Origin: Paenibacillus tepidiphilus
GTDB lineage: Bacteria > Bacillota > Bacilli > Paenibacillales > Paenibacillaceae
Direction: 5' to 3'
NCBI RefSeq assembly: GCF_008635795.1
Contig: NZ_VWRQ01000003.1
Coordinates: 186,001-250,000 of the forward strand
Length of the DNA: 64,000 nucleotides
The position numbers were made by a program, and so were the translations under genes. Below, piece after piece: positions 17,631 through 26,667 of the stretch. Under the pieces are notes generated by a model. That model did no database searches, was not told the DNA's origin, and saw only the letters and a list, made by a program, of their open reading frames with translations. How positions within the stretch are numbered: position 1 is the stretch's first letter; each line of letters opens with the position of its first letter.

Positions 17631-20295
17631 CCGCCGCACCTCCTTCCGCAACGGCCGCTTCCCCTGTCGTGCCGCTGCCCGGCCGGTCCGGCAGATCCTC
17701 AGGGATCAGCTCCAGCGCAATGATGGTATTCAGCGACCACTGTGAAGCCTCATTGGTGTTCATCCAGTCGATCTCATTCAATTCTTCCATGTACGTCACC
17801 TGCTGCTGCTCCCGTTGCAGATCGACCAGACCGAAGGGGTTCTCCAGCAGAATCGACCAGCAGCGCGCTGCCGTCGCTGCATCCCCTCTGTACCAAGCGC
17901 CAAAGGCAGCAATGCCTACGCTCAGCACCGGATGCTCAAAGCGCAGCTTCCCGGTAATCGCGCCGCCGCTGAGGACATCCTTCTCCTCCTGCGGCAGATT
18001 GTAGAAGACGCCGAATTCCGCCAGCATATCCTCCCATTCGGGGTCCTCCAGCATCATGGCCAGCTCGAACCAGACCTGGGGACCGCCCATGCAGATGGCC
18101 AGATGCCGGCCCCAGTTGTCGTCGCCCATGCCAGTGAGAATGCCCGTCTTCGGGTCATACCCGTAGGTCGGTCCGGAGATCAGCCGCAGGTTCGCCTGCT
18201 TGATGCAATTGATGCCGGTGAGGATTTTGTCGCGGTAGGCCGTATCCTCATACCGTTCCCAGCGGGTCATCCAGTTGGAGCTGAACGCCGCCCAGTCCGG
18301 GCCCACCCGCACATGCGTCGGAAATTCATCCTTCGGAAAATAAGCCCGCATCGGGTCCAGCGTCACCGTGGCGTAGTCCGCATCCGCGACCCCGTCCATG
18401 AGATCGCCGGTCCGTTCATCGCCGGTCAGGTAATAGTAATAGCGGTGCAGCCCGGCCATGGCGATCCGCGCTTCCTTGCAGCCGCAGCCCCAGTGCACCA
18501 CATTGTGGCGTGAGCCGAGACCGGCGTATTCGCCGAAATGATACGCATCCACCTCGCCGGTATGCCGGGTCATCGCTTCCGCCAGGCGGAACACATCGGC
18601 CCGCCCGCTGCGCAGGAAGCTGACCCACAGCCACATGTTCGGCACCAGCTCGGCGTTCTGCCAGGCGCAGCCGCCCAGGTCATAATTCCACACATGGCGG
18701 ACCGGGTCATAGCTGTGCATGAAGTCGCCGTAGTCCCACAGGCCATACCATTTGCGCTGCTCGATTTCAGCCAGGTAGAATTCCAGAATGCCGTCGAGCC
18801 GCTCCTCCAGGTACGCCCTGGCCGGGCTACTCCGGTCGGGCAGGCTCCACAGCCCGAATGCCCGGCAGTGGTGATAATACTCCGGCTCGCACACCAGCAG
18901 CGCCGGTTCGTCGGCTTCCCCACGCATATGCACAAGATCAGCTGAGTCCGGCGTACGGTCCGTACACCACAGCGTCACTTCGCTGGTGTTGGCGATGCCG
19001 TACGGCGTAGCCCGCAGCTCCGCCGCGCCTTCATAGGAAGACTCCACATGCGTCTTCGTGTCATAGTGGCGCAGATCCATCGCCGGTGCGTCCGGTGACC
19101 AGAACCACACGGCAAGGGCTGCTTCCTCCCCGGACATGCCGTCCGCCTCCAGGGCGCCGGGATGCTTCCGCCAGAAATTGCGCACGCCTGCGGCCAAGCC
19201 GCCGCCAGTGTCACCGATATAGCAGAAGCCTCCGGCCCTCCGGCCTTCCGCCGCTTTGATATAGACGCAGCCCTCCTCCGTCCGCTTCAGTACCGTATAA
19301 TGCTCGGATGAATCCTGATGCAGCTTGAAGCTGTTCCAGACAGCCGAATCGCGCAGGAGTCCCTCGAAATAAGCATCTGCCTCCGGATCGAATTCGAGCG
19401 GCCGGCCTTCCAGCTGCTGCTCAAACATTTCGCGGTACCTGCCCTTGGTCCGCCGCGTATGCAGCGTCTTGGGCGATTCGCGGAAGAAGCCCGTGTCCCC
19501 GGCGAAGCGGATATGCCGGTTGTAAAGCGGTCCGGCAAGCGGGACTTTAAAGCGGATGCCCAGCCCCTTAATGAAGTCCTGATGCGGATTGCCGTCGTAA
19601 TGGAACGTATGGACGAGCCGGATGGATTCCAATCCGGCATGGAAATACAGCCGCAGCGTATAAGGAAGCCATTCGCGCGTCCCGCCGGTGCTCCGGTGCC
19701 GCCCTTCCAGGCGGATGACGGCGCGCAGCGGCCCCTCCTGCTCCAGACAGGCCCGCAGGGTGTTACCGGCGAACCGCTCCTCGCGCAGCGTCCGTCCGCC
19801 GTTCAGCGTCTCTCTTTCTTCCCGCAGACAGACCAGCTCACTGCCGGAGCAGACCGTCTGTTCTGCAAGTCCCTCTGCGGCGGACGGCCCCGATCTCCTG
19901 CGGATAATGCGGGAGATCGGGTCTCCGCCGCGCTTGCTTACCGTACAGAGGATGGCGCCGGTATCTACAAGGAAGGCGTCATCTGTCTCCCGGACCGCAA
20001 GCGTATCCGCGAACGCCGCCGGCGCTTCATCCTCCCGGACCAGCGCAAACGCTTCTGCGGCCGGTTCCTTGCAGACCGCTGTGTGGAACGACCATTTCAC
20101 ACTGCCGTCAGGCCAGTATGCAGCCGGACGGCTCTGCAGTGGCATTAGCGGTTCGCCCTCCGCTCCTTGCAGTGCCAGGGAGGACAAAGCTCCGCGCATA
20201 AGCTCTCCCTTGGGCCACGGTACACCCCATGTGACCCCGGCAGCCCGGGCAGGCTGGTGTAACCATTGCAGTTGAATCGGCAAGACTGAGGACAT
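17611..20295 (-). CDS. YetA-like large polysaccharide-utilisation protein
   Basis: About 894 residues with no signal peptide, so probably cytosolic. The N-terminal third is beta-rich (PVPWPKGELMRGA-type start, YWPDGSVKWSFHTAV). The C-terminal part is helical and rich in W, Y and H, resembling alpha/alpha-barrel glycosidases or lyases: WYGLWDYGDFMHSYD, then HNVVHWGCGCKEARIAMAGL. The overall plan and the company of YesU- and Lpl-like genes match B. subtilis YetA, whose biochemistry is not established. The start at 20295 has AGGAG nine bases upstream. An enzyme on pectin- or glycan-derived oligosaccharides is the likely role. Confidence 0.72.
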   Translation of the reverse strand: MSSVLPIQLQWLHQPARAAGVTWGVPWPKGELMRGALSSLALQGAEGEPLMPLQSRPAAYWPDGSVKWSFHTAVCKEPAAEAFALVREDEAPAAFADTLAVRETDDAFLVDTGAILCTVSKRGGDPISRIIRRRSGPSAAEGLAEQTVCSGSELVCLREERETLNGGRTLREERFAGNTLRACLEQEGPLRAVIRLEGRHRSTGGTREWLPYTLRLYFHAGLESIRLVHTFHYDGNPHQDFIKGLGIRFKVPLAGPLYNRHIRFAGDTGFFRESPKTLHTRRTKGRYREMFEQQLEGRPLEFDPEADAYFEGLLRDSAVWNSFKLHQDSSEHYTVLKRTEEGCVYIKAAEGRRAGGFCYIGDTGGGLAAGVRNFWRKHPGALEADGMSGEEAALAVWFWSPDAPAMDLRHYDTKTHVESSYEGAAELRATPYGIANTSEVTLWCTDRTPDSADLVHMRGEADEPALLVCEPEYYHHCRAFGLWSLPDRSSPARAYLEERLDGILEFYLAEIEQRKWYGLWDYGDFMHSYDPVRHVWNYDLGGCAWQNAELVPNMWLWVSFLRSGRADVFRLAEAMTRHTGEVDAYHFGEYAGLGSRHNVVHWGCGCKEARIAMAGLHRYYYYLTGDERTGDLMDGVADADYATVTLDPMRAYFPKDEFPTHVRVGPDWAAFSSNWMTRWERYEDTAYRDKILTGINCIKQANLRLISGPTYGYDPKTGILTGMGDDNWGRHLAICMGGPQVWFELAMMLEDPEWEDMLAEFGVFYNLPQEEKDVLSGGAITGKLRFEHPVLSVGIAAFGAWYRGDAATAARCWSILLENPFGLVDLQREQQQVTYMEELNEIDWMNTNEASQWSLNTIIALELIPEDLPDRPGSGTTGEAAVAEGGAADGLPAR

Positions 20296-20404
20296 CCCCT
20301 TCATCTCCTAAATGGCTGACATCCCCGGCGCGTGAGCCGCAAGCCATGCTTGGCGTACGCCAAGCGGCAGGCGGTGACTCCGCCTGCCGCAAGCCAGTAT
20401 TTCA

Positions 20405-22783
20405 TTAAAGACCGGCGTCCCGGCCCGGCGGCTGCTTCACGCCCTCCTGCCGGCTCAGCTCGCGGTAACGCGTCGGCGTAATGTCCTCCTGTTTTTTGAA
20501 TATCCGGTTGAAATAGCTTTGCTGGTAGCCTACCTGCTGGGCAACCTCATTCATCTTGAGGTCTGTATCGCGCAGCAGTTCCTTGGCTTTATCGAGCCGC
20601 AGCCCGGTCAGATAATCAATGAAATTATCGCCCGTCACCCGTTTGAACGACTTGCTGAGCAGGAACGGGCTGGTGCCGATATAATCCGCACAGCTGTCCA
20701 GCGAGATATTGTCCATGTAGTGCTCCTGAATGTAGAGCATCGCCTGCTCAATCGTGCGCCGGATACCGGCATCGGAGCGCTCGGACAGCTCCGCCAGGAA
20801 CGGTGCGACGACCTTGCCGCGGAACCAGGAGAGAATCAGCCCCGGCTCGTGAATCTGCGACAGCTCGGCGTACAGATTGCGCCCCTGGTACAGCTGGTTC
20901 GGATGAATCCCGGCCACCATTACGGCGTGCAGTATGGAACCGAGCAGCTGCAGCATCCCCTGCTGCACGTCGATAACCTTGGCACCGCCTTCGCACAGTG
21001 TCTCCAGGAATTCCTCCAGCAGACGCTCCGACTCCTCCGTCTCTCCGGTGCGCAGCGCCTGAATCAGCCCGCGCTCCAGGGAGAAGGAATATTGCGGGAT
21101 GCAGCCGCTCTGGCCCTCACGGTCCGGGCGCTCCAGGCTGATAATCTGGTTCCCGCCGCCGAATTGCCGGTGGCTGACCGCCTGCTTGGCGGCCTCGAAG
21201 GCCCGGGGGATACCCGTAACGGCGCTCAGCGGAGCACTGTAGGCTACCGTAGCCTGCAGCTTCAGCATCCGGTTGACCGTAGCCGCCAGCTCCTCGCAGA
21301 AGGCTTCTATTCTTGCCGCAGCGGGACCTGCACCGGGCTCCATTAAGAGAAGTCCCGCACTGAGATCATGCATATTGACCGTCTCCGCCTGCTCGAAATG
21401 CTCGGCTGCCAGCTCGCCGATAATGTTAACGGCCGCGAACGATACCAGGCTCTCGTCGCCGCTGCGGAATTTCCCTTCCAGACTGGAGATGCCGGTAAGC
21501 TGGATATACAGAACCACGTACAGACAGCCTTCTGCCTCCCATTGATACTGCTTCATCCGGCTTAGCAGGTCTTCTTCCGAATAAGCGTATAAGTATCCCT
21601 GGAATAACTGGTGCAGGAAGCTCTGCTGCACATGGGGCAGCTGCTCGGTGAGCGTATACTGCAGGGCATGCCGCTGGCCGTGCAGATTCTGCCAATGCCG
21701 TTCGATCAGTGTCAGCTCATCTTCGCGGCCGCCATACTCGGAATTCTCGGGCAGCAGCGTCTGCATCAGGCGTCCGACAGGCGAGTAGATTTTGCGCGAA
21801 GCGATCCAGGACAGGATTGCCGCCAGCAGCAGTGCACAGGAGCTGACCAGAAAGATCAGACGCGATATGGCGACCACGGGCGCGGTAATACTGGAAATAG
21901 GCGAAGCGGATACATACATCCACTCGTCGGCAATCCGTGAGAAATCACCGTATGTGACCGCAAAGGTGTCCCCTCCCCAGTCGTACAGGAACGAACCGCC
22001 GCCGCTGCCGCGCCCGGCGATCGCCTGGCGGAGCGTCTCGACAAACGGCGCAGCCTCTTCGCTGCCGCTGCCGGAAACGAAGAGGCCGCCGCTTTTTTGC
22101 AGCATAAAGACCTCTCCGCTATCGTACGGCGTCATCGTGCGCAGCATGGCCCCGACCTTCTCGGGATCCATCCGCAGCAGCAGCGCCCCGAACGGCTTCT
22201 GGCTGCCGCCCGGAATCTGATGCACCAGCGTCAGCTCCTTGTGCTGAGGTGCCGCCGAATCAAAGGCCCATTCTGTCCAATAGGTGCTGGCTTCGGTCTC
22301 CAGCAGCTTGTCATAGACCAAGGACGCCTCCCCGACAGTTACGGTACCGTACTCCGGCCCGAACAATACCGGCTGCTCTCCCGACAGGTATAGCTCTACA
22401 TTGCGGGGCATCGTATTCGAGCCCTGCATGACGAGCAGAGTCTTCGTAATATCCCAGGCCCGCTCATGATTCAGCGTGAAATCCATGCCGCTCAGGCTGT
22501 AGTCAAACTTCGGATCAAAAGCCCAATGGGCCAGCATCAGCTCCAGATTGGACAATTGCTCGTTAATATTGGCGGCACGCTGCTCGATCTGCCGGTTGTG
22601 CATATCGAGCAGCTCCTTTTCCAGCCGTCCGCCGGCCATCCAATAGACCAGTGCCCCGATAATAAAACCCGGGATGGAGGAGACAATGAGGACGATAATC
22701 AGATTTTTCCGGTAATATCTCCCTTTCCTTCCCCTCCAGCCGGTTAACCGCCGGTTCCATTTTGCCACAATACCCTCTTCCAT
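20405..22783 (-). CDS. Membrane-anchored AraC regulator (YesS-type)
   Basis: A 792-residue protein. A transmembrane helix near residues 27-50 (LIIVLIVSSIPGFIIGALVY) and a second near 300 (LIFLVSSCALLLAAILSWIA) enclose an extracytoplasmic sensor domain. The C-terminal 100 residues are an AraC double helix-turn-helix (YMDNISLDSCADYIGTSPFL; QVGYQQSYFNRIFKKQ). This is the YesS/YesN-associated architecture that senses sugars outside the cell and activates transport and degradation genes. The ATG at 22783 has GGTGA upstream. It sits inside the operon, between the solute-binding and YetA-like genes, so it likely controls this operon. Confidence 0.85.
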   Translation of the reverse strand: MEEGIVAKWNRRLTGWRGRKGRYYRKNLIIVLIVSSIPGFIIGALVYWMAGGRLEKELLDMHNRQIEQRAANINEQLSNLELMLAHWAFDPKFDYSLSGMDFTLNHERAWDITKTLLVMQGSNTMPRNVELYLSGEQPVLFGPEYGTVTVGEASLVYDKLLETEASTYWTEWAFDSAAPQHKELTLVHQIPGGSQKPFGALLLRMDPEKVGAMLRTMTPYDSGEVFMLQKSGGLFVSGSGSEEAAPFVETLRQAIAGRGSGGGSFLYDWGGDTFAVTYGDFSRIADEWMYVSASPISSITAPVVAISRLIFLVSSCALLLAAILSWIASRKIYSPVGRLMQTLLPENSEYGGREDELTLIERHWQNLHGQRHALQYTLTEQLPHVQQSFLHQLFQGYLYAYSEEDLLSRMKQYQWEAEGCLYVVLYIQLTGISSLEGKFRSGDESLVSFAAVNIIGELAAEHFEQAETVNMHDLSAGLLLMEPGAGPAAARIEAFCEELAATVNRMLKLQATVAYSAPLSAVTGIPRAFEAAKQAVSHRQFGGGNQIISLERPDREGQSGCIPQYSFSLERGLIQALRTGETEESERLLEEFLETLCEGGAKVIDVQQGMLQLLGSILHAVMVAGIHPNQLYQGRNLYAELSQIHEPGLILSWFRGKVVAPFLAELSERSDAGIRRTIEQAMLYIQEHYMDNISLDSCADYIGTSPFLLSKSFKRVTGDNFIDYLTGLRLDKAKELLRDTDLKMNEVAQQVGYQQSYFNRIFKKQEDITPTRYRELSRQEGVKQPPGRDAGL

Positions 22784-22873
22784 GATGATCACCAGCCACA
22801 TCCGTAGTTTGGAACCTTACCCTTGCGGCCCCGGACGGTCAGCGCCGGCAATCAGCATGAAGCGGACCGGCTG

Positions 22874-24493
22874 CTATTTGCTCGTGCCTGCGTAAAGTTC
22901 GTTCATTTCCTGTACCAGTTCATCGCCGCCGGTCTTGCGCCATACGCTGAAGGCATCCTTCAGGCCGTCTTCGTCAATCTGTCCGACAATGAATTTGATG
23001 CGTGCATCGTTGATGACGTTATCAAGCTGGGAGCCCTTCTGCGTATATACAGTAGAGATCAGTGCTTCAGCCGGATTGACGACAATCGTTGCTTCGTTGG
23101 CCTTCTGAACTTCAAGCTGCTTCACGCGCAGCGGCGTCTGCTTCACTTGCTTTGCTTTGTCCTGAGGAATAAACGGCAGCATCTGGTTCAGGCCTTCCAC
23201 TTCCGATTCCAGCAGCACGGTATCTGAAGAACGTTCGATATAGCCGTCTACCAGGGTATAATGCTTGCCTTCCAGCCCGTAGTTCAGCATGGTCTGCAGG
23301 TCTTCCTCGTTCAGGCGGTCCAGGAAGGTCAGTACCCGCTTCAGTTCCTCTTCGGTCTTGACCGAGGATTTCGGAATGGCCAGCATACCCGCAAAGCCTG
23401 AAGTAGGCAGTGTGTGCAGCTGTCCGTCCGCGCCCTTCACTCCGCCGATCACATCCATGTAATGGCGGTCAGGCTCATCGGTGCCGCTGGTCTGGAGTGC
23501 GGCATGAATCTTGTCGTCAAGACGCGCTGCATTGTCCACGACGTCGACGATTACGCCGGCTTTATTGTTGACAACCGGATCATTCCACTTGGAGCTGTCC
23601 ATGACGGCGAAGTCGGAGTTGATCAGCTTCTCGTCGTACAGCTTTTTCATAAATTTAAGCGCTTCCAAGTACTCCGGATATTCATGCTCCGGCACCAGCT
23701 TGCCGTCCTGAATGCCCCATTTGTTCGGTGCGCCGAACCACAGCTTCATCGTATCGAAGCCGCTGGCCCAGCCTCCGGTCCATTTTACAAGCACCATACC
23801 ATAGGTATCGTCCTTGCCGTTGCCGTCCGGGTCCTGCTCTTTAAACGCTTTCAGCATATTGTAGAAATCGTCAACGGTTTCCGGTGTTTGGAGCCCAACC
23901 TTCTCCAGCCAGTCCTGGCGGAAGACTACCCCGTTACGGCCGAGTGCTCTGCCCCGGTAAATGCCGTAATTCTTGCCTTCGATTGCCGAGTTGCCCAGAA
24001 TCACCGGATTGGCCTGGCTGAGGTTCGGATAATCCTTCAGATAAGGTCCGACCTCCCAGAAGGCACCGGATTTGACGGCGTTGACGAAGCTGGTCTCCTT
24101 GGTGCCGCCCACGTAGATAATGTCAGGCAGCTTGCCGGAAGCCAGAGTGATATTGAATTTATCGGCATAGGATGCGTTCGGCACCCATTCAAAATGAATC
24201 TTGGTATTCGTGAGCTTCTCCAGCTCGGCAGCGACCGGACTGCCGTCCTTCGGATAATTGGTCTTGAAGATCGGCAGCATCAGGGTCAGCTCAAGCGGCT
24301 CTTCCGTCCCGGCCGCCGCCCCGCCGCTTGCCGTTGTTGCCGGAGCATTGGAGGAATTCGCCGTATTCTTCCCGCCGTTCCCGTTATTGCCCCCGCAGCC
24401 GGTTAATGCGCTTACAACCATAATAGCAGCTAGCGGCAGGATCAACCACTGTTTCAAACGTTTGTCACCTTGTGTTCGTTGGATATTCATCAT
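22874..24493 (-). CDS. Sugar ABC transporter solute-binding lipoprotein (LplA-like)
   Basis: A 539-residue lipoprotein. The signal peptide ends in VVSALTGC at about residue 33, followed by an N/G-rich linker. The mature domain has family 1-type binding-protein features (GKLPDIIYVGG, NYGIYRGRALGRNGVVFRQD, DPDGNGKDDTYGM). The 540-residue size is typical of LplA-type proteins of CUT1 transporters for complex oligosaccharides. Either of two adjacent ATG codons (24493, 24490) may start it, after AGGGAGG. No ATP-binding subunit is encoded nearby; such systems use a shared MsmX-type ATPase. Confidence 0.88.
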   Translation of the reverse strand: MMNIQRTQGDKRLKQWLILPLAAIMVVSALTGCGGNNGNGGKNTANSSNAPATTASGGAAAGTEEPLELTLMLPIFKTNYPKDGSPVAAELEKLTNTKIHFEWVPNASYADKFNITLASGKLPDIIYVGGTKETSFVNAVKSGAFWEVGPYLKDYPNLSQANPVILGNSAIEGKNYGIYRGRALGRNGVVFRQDWLEKVGLQTPETVDDFYNMLKAFKEQDPDGNGKDDTYGMVLVKWTGGWASGFDTMKLWFGAPNKWGIQDGKLVPEHEYPEYLEALKFMKKLYDEKLINSDFAVMDSSKWNDPVVNNKAGVIVDVVDNAARLDDKIHAALQTSGTDEPDRHYMDVIGGVKGADGQLHTLPTSGFAGMLAIPKSSVKTEEELKRVLTFLDRLNEEDLQTMLNYGLEGKHYTLVDGYIERSSDTVLLESEVEGLNQMLPFIPQDKAKQVKQTPLRVKQLEVQKANEATIVVNPAEALISTVYTQKGSQLDNVINDARIKFIVGQIDEDGLKDAFSVWRKTGGDELVQEMNELYAGTSK

Positions 24494-24551
24494 GTGCCTC
24501 CCTTTTATATTCCCTTTAATACTACTTCATCGGTGCTTCCTGCGTAATGAA

Positions 24552-25436
24552 TTACCCCTTAACAGAGCCGAGCATCACCCCTTTGGCAAAGTGCTTTTGC
24601 AGGAACGGATATACGCACATAATCGGCAGTGTGCCAACTACGATAACCGCCATCTTGATCGCCTGCTCCGGAGGCTGCACGAAATTCGGGTCCATGGAGC
24701 TGAGATCGCCCGCCGCCGTCTGGGACAGCATGACAATCTGGCGCAGCATAACCTGCAAAGGCCATTTCGTCGGATCGTTGATATAGAGCAGTGCAGAAAA
24801 GAAGTTGTTCCAGTGCCCTACCGCGTAGAACAGTGTGAAGGTGGCCAGCACCGGCTTGGACAGCGGTAGTACAATTCGCCACAGCAGCCCCAGTTCGGTA
24901 CACCCGTCAATGCGGGCAGCCTCCTCGACCTCAATCGGCATCTCCTGGAAGAAGTTCTTGACGATAATCAGGTTGAACGCGCTGATCGCCCCGGGCAGAA
25001 TCAAGGCGTTGAGGGTATCCAGCAGATGCAGGTCGCGGATGACCAGATAGGTTGGAATCATCCCGCCCCCGAAGAGCATCGTGAAGATAACCAGGTTAAG
25101 AATCGTATTCCGCCCCATTAAATGGCGCTTGGCCATCGGATAAGCCATCGTAACGGTAAAGAACAGATTGACGATCGTGCCGATCACTGTGACATACAGC
25201 GATACCCCGATACTGCGCACAATTGTATCCGTCGAGAAAATAAAGCGGTACGAGTCCAGCGTAAACGTCGTCGGAATCAGAAATACCGCTCGCTTTGTAA
25301 TTTCCGCCTCCGTGGCGAACGAGCCGGCAACCACGAACAGGAACGGAAGAATCGCAGCAATGCCGATAATCCCCAGAAATATGTAGTTGAACACATCGAA
25401 GGCTTTCTCTCCGGCGCTGCGGTAATGTTTAGTCAT
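24552..25436 (-). CDS. Sugar ABC transporter permease (LplC/YtcP-like)
   Basis: A 294-residue protein with six predicted membrane helices and the permease EAA loop EEAARIDGCTELGLLWRIVL near residue 190, which docks the ATPase. Conserved N-terminal segment VAGSFATEAEI and TLDSYRFIF place it in the LplC/YtcP group. It ends 58 bp before the binding-protein gene and begins 33 bp after the LplB-like gene, giving the permease-permease-binding protein order of these operons. Confidence 0.9.
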   Translation of the reverse strand: MTKHYRSAGEKAFDVFNYIFLGIIGIAAILPFLFVVAGSFATEAEITKRAVFLIPTTFTLDSYRFIFSTDTIVRSIGVSLYVTVIGTIVNLFFTVTMAYPMAKRHLMGRNTILNLVIFTMLFGGGMIPTYLVIRDLHLLDTLNALILPGAISAFNLIIVKNFFQEMPIEVEEAARIDGCTELGLLWRIVLPLSKPVLATFTLFYAVGHWNNFFSALLYINDPTKWPLQVMLRQIVMLSQTAAGDLSSMDPNFVQPPEQAIKMAVIVVGTLPIMCVYPFLQKHFAKGVMLGSVKG

Positions 25437-25469
25437 CCTTGTCTCCTCCCCTCTTCAATAAATGAATTT

Positions 25470-26435
25470 TTAGTACAATCCGGATTCACCGGTTTTTTTG
25501 GCCAGCCAGTTCGTGCCGAGCACCAGGATTACGCCGATTACCGATTTGAACAGGCCAACGGCGGTACTGTAGCTGAATGCCCCCTGGGTAATTCCCAGCT
25601 GATAGACATAAGTATCGAATACCTCGGCCACCTCGCGGTTAAGCGCATTCATCATCAGATAAATCTGCTCGAAGCCGTTATCCAGAATCGTCCCCATCCG
25701 CAAAATCAGCAGAATGACAATTGTACTCCGGATCGCCGGCAGCGTAATATGCCAAATCTGACGCCAGCGGCTCGCGCCGTCGACCACGGCAGCCTCATAC
25801 TGCTCCACATCCACACCTGCCAGCGCCGCCAGAAAAATAATCGTTCCCCAGCCGCATTCCTTCCAGATGGTCTGCAGGATGATCAGCGGACGGAACCAGT
25901 CCGGATTGGCCAGAAAATCGGTTTTTCTTCCCGTGATCTGGAACAATAGTTCGTTGATCGCACCGCCCTCCGTCGTCAGGAACACGTACGTGATACTGGC
26001 CACAATAACCATGGAGATAAAGTGCGGCACATAAATCATCGTCTGGATCGTCCGTTTATAGAAGGACAAGCGGATTTCATTCAGCAGCAGTGCCAGAATA
26101 ATCGGCGCCGGGAAAAAGAACACCAGATTATAAAGCGACAGCACCAGCGTATTGCGCAGCAGCATGAAGAAATCGGGATTCTGGAAAAACGTGCGGAAAT
26201 GCTCCAGCCCTACCCACTCGCTTTTCCAGAAGCCGACAAAGGGCTGAAAATCTTTAAAAGCAAGCAGCACGCCCCACATGGGCACATATTTAAAGATTAG
26301 AAAATACAGCAGGCCCGGGGTCAATAAAATGTAAAGCCATTTGTCCCGCTTCAGGCGCCGCAGCACCTGTGATCGCCTGGAATCCCTCATCGCAGGGGGG
26401 CGGATGCCGGCCTCCAAAGCCGCTCCTTGCTTCAT
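25470..26435 (-). CDS. Sugar ABC transporter permease (LplB-like)
   Basis: A 321-residue protein with six predicted membrane helices, an N-terminal cytosolic extension (RRLKRDKWLYILLTPGLLYF) and the EAA loop YEAAVVDGASRWRQIWHITL near residue 215. The FKYVPMWGVLLAFKDF segment is characteristic of LplB/UgpA-type permeases of Paenibacillus. It is the first gene of the minus-strand polysaccharide operon. The 232-bp region to the divergent GH42 gene should hold promoters for both directions. Confidence 0.9.
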   Translation of the reverse strand: MKQGAALEAGIRPPAMRDSRRSQVLRRLKRDKWLYILLTPGLLYFLIFKYVPMWGVLLAFKDFQPFVGFWKSEWVGLEHFRTFFQNPDFFMLLRNTLVLSLYNLVFFFPAPIILALLLNEIRLSFYKRTIQTMIYVPHFISMVIVASITYVFLTTEGGAINELLFQITGRKTDFLANPDWFRPLIILQTIWKECGWGTIIFLAALAGVDVEQYEAAVVDGASRWRQIWHITLPAIRSTIVILLILRMGTILDNGFEQIYLMMNALNREVAEVFDTYVYQLGITQGAFSYSTAVGLFKSVIGVILVLGTNWLAKKTGESGLY

Positions 26436-26667
26436 TGTGTTTCACCTCCGTTGTAATTTGCAGCCCGACAGCCCGGCTGCGATTCCTATTATGCTGCGGC
26501 CGGTTTTTTCCGGCAATCGGACTTTTTGGCGGCAGCGCCTTTTCCGCCGCTTTGGACACCGGATCAAGAAAGTGCAAAGCCGGCAAAAGTTTACTATTGC
26601 CCCTGCAAGATACAGCCCCTATGATGCCTTAATAACCTTTAAGCGTAGCCCCGGGAAGGAGAGCGAA

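Noticed and set aside
24440..24465. Catabolite-repression (cre) site at AAACGTTTG
   Set aside because: Lies within the coding start of the binding-protein gene and matches the consensus poorly at its ends.
26341..26667. N-terminal extension of the GH42 enzyme
   Set aside because: It overlaps the divergent permease gene and the start at 26668 has a proper ribosome site and the family's usual first residues.
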